From NCBI GenBank assembly GCA_024511395.1, contig JANELJ010000074.1, positions 1 through 8,662 of the forward strand: DNA of 8,662 nucleotides, written 5' to 3'. This DNA is from Gammaproteobacteria bacterium (GTDB taxonomy: Bacteria > Pseudomonadota > Gammaproteobacteria > GRL18). The notes under the pieces were generated by a model that worked only from the letters and a program-made list of their open reading frames with translations, was not told where the DNA came from and ran no database searches. Shown here in pieces: positions 1 to 5,196 of this stretch; within the stretch, counting starts at the first letter, position 1; the number at the start of each line of letters is the position of its first letter. The position numbers and the translations under genes are program-made.

Positions 1-5
1 GCTGC

Positions 6-34
6 TTTAAACCTGGCTTGATGTCAGGCTTAAA
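6..34. repeat. Imperfect hairpin at left edge
   Basis: The arms TTTAAaCCTGGC (6-17) and GTCAGGcTTAAA (23-34) pair with one mismatch and one G-T wobble around a 5-base loop. No run of T follows on either strand, so it is not a standard intrinsic terminator. It may belong to the end of a gene left of the window. No coding frame in 1-60 can be supported. Confidence 0.35.
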
Positions 35-128
35 ACGGTATTATTCAGGTTGAACTACATAAAACTATGGATTATAAATTTTTTTTGAGGTGGTGTTAAA
101 ATTGTAGAAGTTTATGTTTGGTTGGGAT

Positions 129-156
129 ACGTTCCCATGCTAAAGCATGGGAACGT
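129..156. repeat. Perfect REP-like hairpin
   Basis: The arms ACGTTCCCATGC (129-140) and GCATGGGAACGT (145-156) form a perfect 12-bp stem with a TAAA loop. It lies 36 bases past the stop codon of the hemerythrin-like gene on the minus strand. No U-tract follows on that strand, so it is more likely a REP-type extragenic palindrome, possibly stabilising the 3' end of the transcript, than an intrinsic terminator. The GTTCCCAnGC...GCnTGGGAAC core resembles extragenic palindromes I recall from many gammaproteobacteria; that comparison is from memory. The rest of 1-192 shows nothing else I can name. Confidence 0.6.
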
Positions 157-192
157 AGATAATCAAAACTTAATCAATAAGATTCTATTTGA

Positions 193-630
193 TCAGGCCG
201 CCATCTGTTCACCATAAACGCTGCGAACTACGGGGTAGAACTTTTCAGTTTCACTGATAATGCGATCCTGGATCATATCAAAGATTTCATTGGTTTCTTT
301 AACAAACCGATCGTGATCTTTAATACGCAACTTGCGATTATGACACCAGCGCTTAGTGTATTGCTTGAATACCCGCTTGATTTCTGCCGAACCGGATAAA
401 AAGTTCTCTGCAGTATTTTTAACACTTTGATCAGGATGTGTTAACAGATTTTTGTACAGCTCACGTTCTTCAATATCCATGTGGTTTTTGACCCGTTCAA
501 GCAGGTCGAAAAACAGGTCACAGGTAACATCAGTATCGCAAATAGTACGATCCTGAATCATATAGATGATAATTTTTGCACGCTCTGCAATTATGTGGTT
601 TTGTTCGTTGAGTTCTTTAAAAGATACCAT
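193..630 (-). CDS. Hemerythrin-like (HHE-type) four-helix protein
   Basis: This is a 145-residue soluble, all-helical protein with no signal peptide, the usual length of an HHE cation-binding domain. H12 sits in the first helix (FKELNEQNH). Helix 2 carries the family pattern HxxxEExxLY: H50, E54, then L58-Y59. The last helix ends in IxxExxxFYP (124-133), with E127 where the second carboxylate ligand falls. Family members bind a di-iron centre and act in O2, NO or iron sensing, storage or repair. Oddities: the His expected four residues before E127 is R123, and no His sits clearly in the usual helix-3 place (H97 and H106 are nearby alternatives). The iron site may therefore be altered or lost. 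The gene stands alone, with the start fixed by a strong Shine-Dalgarno. The fold is fairly sure; the function is open. Confidence 0.75.
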   Translation of the reverse strand: MVSFKELNEQNHIIAERAKIIIYMIQDRTICDTDVTCDLFFDLLERVKNHMDIEERELYKNLLTHPDQSVKNTAENFLSGSAEIKRVFKQYTKRWCHNRKLRIKDHDRFVKETNEIFDMIQDRIISETEKFYPVVRSVYGEQMAA

Positions 631-638
631 TGGTCTTG

Positions 639-645
639 CCTCCTT
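639..645 (-). promoter_or_regulatory. Strong Shine-Dalgarno of the hemerythrin-like gene
   Basis: On the minus strand AAGGAGG lies 8 bases before the ATG at 628-630. It is the clearest ribosome-binding site in the window and settles the start of the gene. Confidence 0.7.
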
Positions 646-717
646 AAAACAGTAGAATGTTTTCCCTGTTTCTACGTTTCTTTTTCTGGTTTAAAAATAA
701 GTATTTAGTAGTTATGT

Positions 718-871
718 GTTGATTGATATAGCGAGTTATTTAAGCAATAAATAAACGCCGTTCAGTCTGATCTGACTGTTTTTTTATTATTATGGTTCTT
801 TTGCAGTGCAGGCTATTTCCGGGCTCATTATCAAGCCGGTAATTCATGTTTTATTTATAGTTGATTGATAT
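718..871. repeat. Two copies of GTTGATTGATAT
   Basis: An exact 12-base direct repeat lies at 718-729 and 860-871, 142 bases apart, in the intergenic region. Each copy contains TTGATTGAT, which resembles one half of an FNR/CRP-type site (TTGAT), but the matching ATCAA half is missing. In AT-rich DNA a chance repeat of this length is possible. Confidence 0.3.
763..785 (+). terminator. Terminator-like short hairpin with T-tract
   Basis: CAGTC (763-767) and GACTG (774-778) form a 5-bp stem with a 6-base loop, followed directly by seven T. The shape is that of a weak intrinsic terminator for plus-strand transcription. No plus-strand gene precedes it in the window, so it would end either read-through or an unannotated small RNA. 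The short stem keeps confidence low. Confidence 0.3.
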
Positions 872-883
872 TATTCATATAAT
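855..883 (+). promoter_or_regulatory. Possible sigma-70 promoter toward the Sel1 gene
   Basis: A perfect TATAAT (878-883) lies 17 bases after a weak -35 (TTATAG, 855-860). It would start a transcript about 260 bases before the Sel1-repeat gene. A perfect -10 can arise by chance in AT-rich DNA. Confidence 0.3.
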
Positions 884-981
884 ACAAATTAAGTCTTACA
901 TGATTTTAACTATTATATTAAGTTGCTATTACACAATTACTACAATGTATTACAATATGTCACAGAACTTAGTATACCTCC

Positions 982-1000
982 TAACATAGGCCTATTGTTA
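982..1000. promoter_or_regulatory. Near-perfect dyad, possible operator
   Basis: TAACATAGG (982-990) abuts CCTATTGTTA (991-1000), the reverse complement of TAACAATAGG. The arms match except for one bulged base, and the centre ATAGGCCTAT is a perfect 10-bp palindrome. A looser dyad TGAACA...TGTTGTCA follows at 1003-1021. Such symmetry just upstream of a gene suits a dimeric regulator, but no regulator family is recognised. Confidence 0.35.
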
Positions 1001-1148
1001 AGTGAACAAAGCCTGTTGTCAAGGCGAATTAACCCTAATTTATGAATGTTTTTAAAGTATTTGCAAAATAACACAGGGGTCATTTAAGATCCGGTCGTCA
1101 GGCAAACATTTATAATGAAAAAAATCACCCTTAAAAGGTATATATATC

Positions 1149-1550
1149 TTGAACATAAAATTTTTTCGAAACGTGTTAATCCATTTGACTGTTGTAACCG
1201 GGCTGTTCTTAAGTCAGGCCGGCTTTGCTGATTATATTGTCGGTGAGGAAGCTAATCGGAGTGGAGACCGGGATACGGCCTTTAAGGAATTTTATAATGC
1301 CGCACAAAATAAGAATGCCCGGGCCTACGGTAAGCTGGGCAGTATGTATTTATACGGCCTGGGTACCCCAAAAGATTACCGGCAGGCCTATATCTGGTTT
1401 CATATGGCCTATTTAAGCGGCGAAAGGGAAGGTGAACGATTTAGAGATGCGGCGTCTTCAACTATGAGCAGAAAAGAGTATCTGGAAGCCGTAGAGGAAG
1501 CAGAACAGCAAAGGCTTAAACTGGAGCTTGGAAAAACACCAGAACATTAA
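1149..1550 (+). CDS. Secreted single Sel1-repeat protein
   Basis: This is a 133-residue protein with a Sec signal peptide: basic start with K4 and R7, hydrophobic core about 9-22, probable cleavage after A27 in AGFA-D. One Sel1/TPR-like helical hairpin follows (about 35-90). It shows the AFKEFYNAA helix, the family-typical LGxMYxxGxGxxxDYxxAYxWFxxA pattern at 63-87, then a charged coiled tail rich in Glu, Arg and Lys. Sel1 repeats mediate protein-protein contacts; here this would be in the periplasm or on the surface, partner unknown. The start is TTG at 1149, with AAAAGG about ten bases upstream. The frame is closed by a TGA at 1116-1118 and holds no ATG before the signal peptide. The neighbours do not reveal its job. 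Confidence 0.75.
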   Translation: MNIKFFRNVLIHLTVVTGLFLSQAGFADYIVGEEANRSGDRDTAFKEFYNAAQNKNARAYGKLGSMYLYGLGTPKDYRQAYIWFHMAYLSGEREGERFRDAASSTMSRKEYLEAVEEAEQQRLKLELGKTPEH

Positions 1551-1589
1551 TGTTTAGAAGCATAGATGTTTTCCTTAAACCTAAATACC

Positions 1590-1847
1590 CTATTCCTCCA
1601 TTAAATGATCCAGCTCACCGTCCATATGCAGTTCTGTCAGCTCGGTTAAACTGCCGATCCATTTATCATTAATGGTGATCTGCGGGACAGTACGAGCTCC
1701 ATTGGTGACCCTGGAAATTTCAATCAGTCCGTCCCGGTCCTGATCCACCCGCACTTCTTCATAATCAATGCCCCATTTGCTCATTAAACCTTTGACACGG
1801 GTACACATGGGGCAGGTGCTGGTACTGTATATTTTTACTTTGCTCAT
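1590..1847 (-). CDS. Glutaredoxin (dithiol, CPMC active site)
   Basis: This 85-residue protein has the length and layout of a bacterial GrxC-type glutaredoxin. The first strand (VKIYST, 4-9) leads to the redox motif C12-P-M-C15. The cis-proline motif T53-V-P55 and a GSLTEL segment (65-70, replacing the usual GGxxDL) complete the glutathione-binding face. It should reduce disulfides and glutathione mixed disulfides in the cytoplasm using glutathione; a role in Fe-S or metal handling is also known in the broader family. CPMC differs from the classical CPYC but keeps both cysteines. It is the last gene of the minus-strand operon, 29 bases after the pseudo-receiver gene, with an AGGAATT ribosome-binding site rather far (about 15 bases) from the ATG. 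The family is sure; the physiological substrate is not. Confidence 0.92.
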   Translation of the reverse strand: MSKVKIYSTSTCPMCTRVKGLMSKWGIDYEEVRVDQDRDGLIEISRVTNGARTVPQITINDKWIGSLTELTELHMDGELDHLMEE

Positions 1848-1876
1848 AATTTATTAACAATTCCTGTCTGTTTTAG

Positions 1877-2245
1877 TTAATCAATGGTCACTGCCTGGCG
1901 CAATTGCTCCTCATCAAAAGGAAACACCAAGGTCTTATGTATGGGGAAGCGTGAACTTACCCGTTCAAAACGCTCGGTATTGCCGGCATCAAGAAACACC
2001 ACAACTTTAATGTCGGTTTGATGCTGGACACTGGCCAGAATGGATTCCAGTGAACTGGTACGGTCACGAAAATCGGTCTGAAAATTAAACTCACACACCA
2101 GCATGTGTACCGGGTTTTTCTTTAAAAAACTATTGGCCTTACGGGGTGTACTGACGGTTTCCACACCATAGCCTAATGATTCATAAAGCGCTGTAAAATC
2201 TGGGTAACCACCCTGATCTACTACTGCAAGTAATTGTTTATTCAT
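1877..2245 (-). CDS. Degenerate receiver-fold (CheY-like) protein
   Basis: This 122-residue protein has the alternating strand/helix rhythm of a response-regulator receiver domain and nothing else: strand QLLAVVD (4-10), helix 15-24, strand about 27-31, strand HMLVCEF (47-53), strand KVVVFLD (80-86), and a closing PFDEEQLRQAV helix (109-119) like the KPFxxxxL end of receivers. The phosphorelay residues are gone. The acidic pair is D10-Q11, the phospho-Asp position is E52, the Thr/Ser position appears as D86, and the conserved Lys before Pro-Phe is F108. It cannot be phosphorylated in the usual way, and Glu at the acceptor position may mimic an active state. It starts 4 bases after the exporter stop codon, so the two are probably co-translated. 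The fold is inferred by eye; no named family is recognised. Confidence 0.6.
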   Translation of the reverse strand: MNKQLLAVVDQGGYPDFTALYESLGYGVETVSTPRKANSFLKKNPVHMLVCEFNFQTDFRDRTSSLESILASVQHQTDIKVVVFLDAGNTERFERVSSRFPIHKTLVFPFDEEQLRQAVTID

Positions 2246-2249
2246 GAGT

Positions 2250-4034
2250 TTAGTCTTTTTCCTGTAATTGCAGATTCCACAAAGTATAATACAGACCCTG
2301 CTGTGCCAGCAATTGATGATGGGTGCCCTGCTCCTTCACCCGCCCCTGTTCCAGTACCAGGATATTATCCGCATCAGCAATGGTGGACAGACGATGGGCA
2401 ATCACCAGCGTAGTATGCTGCTGAGCCACCTCATTAAGAGCCGATAAAATCAGCTGTTCCGAGTGCGAATCCAGAGATGAAGTGGCTTCATCAAAAATCA
2501 GGATGGCCGGATTTTTTAAAATGACCCGGGCAATAGCCACCCGCTGTTTTTCTCCGCCGGACAGTTTAAGCCCGCGCTCCCCCACAATGGTGTCATAACC
2601 AGATGGCAGCTGCATAATAAAGTCATGAATATTGGCCATTCTTGCCGCTCTGTAAACGTCTTCCTGGCTTGCATCAGGATGGGCATAAACAATATTATGG
2701 TAAATACTTTCATTAAACAGCACCGTATCCTGCGGCACAATGCCCACAGTCCGGCGTAAACTGTTCTGAGTGACCTTGCTGATATCCTGGCCGTCAACCG
2801 TAATCCGTCCGCTGTTAACATCATAAAAACGAAATAATAATCGTGAAATGGTCGATTTACCGGCACCCGAGGGGCCGACAATAGCCAGCTTTTTGCCGTC
2901 AGGAATGGTAAAACTGACATCATGCAGGATCTGTCGCTCTGTCTGGTAACCAAAATTGACCCTGTCAAACTGAACGACACCTTCACTGACAGTCAGTTCA
3001 TCGGCATCCGGTGCATCCACCACATCACTCTTTTTATCCAGCAGAGCAAACATCAGGTCGATATCCGCCAGCGAATGCATCATGGAGCGGTAAATAATGC
3101 CTAAAAAATTCAGCGGGATAAATAATTGCAGCATCAGGGCATTAACCAGCACTAGGTCACCGATAGTCATTTCACCATCAACAACGCCCTGAGTCGCCAG
3201 AAACATCATCAGAGTCACACCAACGGCAATAATACTGCCCTGACCGAAATTAAGCAGCGACATGGAAGCCTGGCTTTTTACCGCCGAATCTTCCCATTCA
3301 TTCAGGGTATGGTCATAACGGTCCAGCTCATAATTGTCATTATTAAAATACTTAACCGTTTCATAATTAATCAGCCCGTCCACCGCCATAGAATTAGCCT
3401 GTGAATCCAGACGGTTCATGCGATGGCGGATATGCATGCGCCAGTTAGTCACTGATAGGGTAAACACTATATATACCAGCACAGTACTGAAGGTAACAAT
3501 GGTAAATCGAATATCGTAATCCCCCAGCAGTAAAACGGCTACCAGAGAAAATTCAGCAATAGTGGGGATAATATTAAATACCAGGTAGTTCATAATACTA
3601 GAGACCGCCCGAGTACCCCGCTCCAGATCTCTGGAAATACCGCCGGTTCTGCGTTCCAGATGAAACTGCAGGGACAGTGAATACAGGTGACTGAGCACCT
3701 TGCATGAGAGCTTGCGCATAGCATGGTAACGAACCCGTGCAAAAATCGTGTCACGCAGTTCACTGAACAGTACATTGGCCAGACGCAGCGCACCATAGGC
3801 CAGCAACAAGGTAACCGGCAGCACCAGTTGCAGAGAACGGGGGTCCAGCGCATCCACAATCTGCTTTAACACCAGCGGCATACCGACCGTAGCCACTTTG
3901 GCCAGGATCAGAAAACTCAGGGCAATAATAACCCGGCCTTTATATTCCCATAAAAATGGTACAATACGCCGAAGATTCGCCAGATCATGACGATTTTTAT
4001 GCGGAGCATCGGTATAACGGGTACGTATGGCCAT
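2250..4034 (-). CDS. Atm1/HMT1-type ABC exporter half-transporter
   Basis: This 594-residue fused membrane and ATPase protein should work as an inner-membrane homodimer. Helices span about 33-330, followed by the nucleotide-binding domain (352-590). ATPase motifs are all intact: Walker A GPSGAGKST (387-395), Q435 in the Q-loop, signature LSGGE (491-495), Walker B ILIFDE (511-516, catalytic E516), H547. Two membrane-domain stretches typify the Atm1/ABCB7 branch rather than MsbA: RRTGGISRDLERGTR (128-142) and NYETVKYFNN (223-232). Known relatives export glutathione-linked sulfur, oxidised glutathione or metal-glutathione complexes. The start is the ATG at 4032-4034, preceded by no strong Shine-Dalgarno. 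It is the first gene of an operon with the pseudo-receiver (4 bases on) and glutaredoxin, which supports a thiol-related substrate. Family assignment is strong; the exact substrate is inferred. Confidence 0.9.
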   Translation of the reverse strand: MAIRTRYTDAPHKNRHDLANLRRIVPFLWEYKGRVIIALSFLILAKVATVGMPLVLKQIVDALDPRSLQLVLPVTLLLAYGALRLANVLFSELRDTIFARVRYHAMRKLSCKVLSHLYSLSLQFHLERRTGGISRDLERGTRAVSSIMNYLVFNIIPTIAEFSLVAVLLLGDYDIRFTIVTFSTVLVYIVFTLSVTNWRMHIRHRMNRLDSQANSMAVDGLINYETVKYFNNDNYELDRYDHTLNEWEDSAVKSQASMSLLNFGQGSIIAVGVTLMMFLATQGVVDGEMTIGDLVLVNALMLQLFIPLNFLGIIYRSMMHSLADIDLMFALLDKKSDVVDAPDADELTVSEGVVQFDRVNFGYQTERQILHDVSFTIPDGKKLAIVGPSGAGKSTISRLLFRFYDVNSGRITVDGQDISKVTQNSLRRTVGIVPQDTVLFNESIYHNIVYAHPDASQEDVYRAARMANIHDFIMQLPSGYDTIVGERGLKLSGGEKQRVAIARVILKNPAILIFDEATSSLDSHSEQLILSALNEVAQQHTTLVIAHRLSTIADADNILVLEQGRVKEQGTHHQLLAQQGLYYTLWNLQLQEKD

Positions 4035-4038
4035 AGTA

Positions 4039-4071
4039 TTGCTTTATCAGACAGAAAGCGGGTATTCTAAT
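4039..4071. promoter_or_regulatory. Divergent promoter region of the ABC operon and RND operon
   Basis: The 106-base gap 4035-4140 must drive both operons. On the plus strand TTATCA (4044-4049), 16 bases and TCTAAT (4066-4071) make a fair sigma-70 promoter for the RND adaptor; TTGCTT (4039-4044) with TATTCT (4063-4068) is an alternative. On the minus strand TAGAAT (4064-4069) is a 5/6 -10 box overlapping the same bases, with only a weak -35. Overlapping opposed -10 boxes would make the two operons compete or share control. No clear operator dyad is seen. Confidence 0.35.
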
Positions 4072-4140
4072 CAATTAAGAGATAAAAGGTAATAGTTTCA
4101 ATACGCTTCAAATTTCCGCCCATTAATAAAAAAGAATAAT

Positions 4141-5196
4141 ATGACGGTAACTAACACCCTTCGAACTTTTTACGCTTTTGGCCTTATTTTGAGCCTGTTA
4201 ACTACTCTGCTGTTAACCGGCTGTGATGAACAGCCGCCCGCCAGCAAAAAACACAGCAAGAGTCTGCCCAATGTGGAAGTCACCCAAGCTAAACGAGAAC
4301 CGCTTAACCATAAAATTATAGTAACCGGCACCCTGGAACCCGTGCGTACGGTACGCTTTTATAATCAGGTTCAGGGACTGTTAGTGAAACTGCCCTTTCG
4401 GGAAGGTGATCGGGTAAAAAAAGGACAACTGCTGGCCCGTCTGGATGATACCATTGTCCGGGCTGAGTACAATAAAGCAGAAGCCACTTTAAAACAGTCT
4501 AAACTCGATTATGCCCGTCTGGAAAAACTGGCGTGCAGAAATCTGACCTCCAAAGAACTGCTGACCCGCGCTAAAACGAAGGTACTGCTGGATACTGCAG
4601 AATTTAATTTACAGAAAAAACGCCTCAGCTATACCCGTATTAACGCACCTTGGGATGGTATTATCAGTGAACACAAGGCTGAACCCGGCGATGTACTGCC
4701 TCTGCATACACACTTTTTAAGCCTGATTGATACCTCTGCCCTGATTGTAAAAGTGGCTATTTCTGAACTTTATTTAAGCCGTATCCACCAAGGTGACAGT
4801 ATTCATTTTATTATTGATGCCTTGGGAACAACTGTCTGGAACGGCAAAGTATTACGCATTTACCCGCAAATTAACCCCGATACCCGCAAGGGAACCATTG
4901 AAGCCAGTCTTAACCCGGTGCCTGAAGGTGCTAAACCCGGTCAGCTGGCCCGTATTCATTTATTTACCCCTAAAAAAGATGTCTTGGTGATCCCGGTATC
5001 ATCTATTCGCTATGATCAGAAAGGTGCCTGGGTTTATCTTCTCAGGGCCGATCAGACGGTGGAACGCAGGAATATCCGTACCGGGAAAAAATACCCGCTG
5101 CTGATAGAAGTACTGGAAGGCCTGAAAGAAGGTGATACGATGATCACCAAAGGGCTGTTCGGCTTACGCCCCGGTAAGAAAGTTAATCCTCTATGA
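4141..5196 (+). CDS. RND efflux periplasmic adaptor, lipoprotein
   Basis: This 351-residue membrane fusion protein should link an inner-membrane RND pump to an outer-membrane channel. A lipoprotein signal peptide has hydrophobic core 11-25 and lipobox LTG-C28; Asp at +2 (D29) is the classical inner-membrane retention signal. The order then follows the HlyD/AcrA family: lipoyl half-domain (about 70-105, with EGDRVKKGQLLARLDD), a short alpha-hairpin (106-163), the second lipoyl half (INAPWDGIISE, 167-177), beta-barrel (198-275), and membrane-proximal domain (280-351). The hairpin is short, as in compact RND adaptors. Its stop overlaps the permease start by 4 bases (ATGA), so the two are translationally coupled. 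The ATG at 4141 has only a weak AAGAAT ribosome-binding sequence. The substrate cannot be read from the sequence. Confidence 0.9.
   Translation: MTVTNTLRTFYAFGLILSLLTTLLLTGCDEQPPASKKHSKSLPNVEVTQAKREPLNHKIIVTGTLEPVRTVRFYNQVQGLLVKLPFREGDRVKKGQLLARLDDTIVRAEYNKAEATLKQSKLDYARLEKLACRNLTSKELLTRAKTKVLLDTAEFNLQKKRLSYTRINAPWDGIISEHKAEPGDVLPLHTHFLSLIDTSALIVKVAISELYLSRIHQGDSIHFIIDALGTTVWNGKVLRIYPQINPDTRKGTIEASLNPVPEGAKPGQLARIHLFTPKKDVLVIPVSSIRYDQKGAWVYLLRADQTVERRNIRTGKKYPLLIEVLEGLKEGDTMITKGLFGLRPGKKVNPL

Larger units (their letters stand above)
631..1148. other. 518-base AT-rich intergenic region
   Basis: No open frame here has family signatures or a credible ribosome-binding site. The region separates two divergently read genes and should hold both their promoters. 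Visible elements are a terminator-like hairpin (763-785), a 12-base direct repeat GTTGATTGATAT (718-729 and 860-871), a perfect TATAAT (878-883), a near-perfect dyad (982-1000), and a second weaker promoter-like pair: TTGTCA at 1016-1021, then 17 bases, then TTTATG at 1039-1044. The length is generous for two small genes, so a small RNA or extra regulation is possible, but no known RNA family is recognised. Confidence 0.5.

Noticed and set aside
481..708. Plus-strand 75-residue open frame over the start of the hemerythrin-like gene
   Set aside because: It is antisense to a better supported gene, has no ribosome-binding site and no family signature.
861..871. FNR-box reading of TTGATTGATAT
   Set aside because: Only the TTGAT half matches; the ATCAA half is absent in both copies of the repeat.
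935..960. Short tandem-like ATTAC/ACAAT units, considered as a CRISPR or iteron array
   Set aside because: The units are too short and irregular, with no spacers and no associated genes.
1225..1416. Alternative-frame 63-residue open frame inside the Sel1-repeat gene
   Set aside because: The Sel1 pattern and signal peptide lie in the other frame; this translation has no recognisable features.
1551..1589. Bidirectional terminator between the converging Sel1 and glutaredoxin genes
   Set aside because: Only GTTTA/TAAAC pairing is visible with a long loop and no T-run, too weak to annotate.
2516..2986. 156-residue minus-strand open frame inside the ABC exporter gene
   Set aside because: It overlaps the ATPase domain coding frame, which has every ABC motif; the alternative translation is an out-of-frame shadow.
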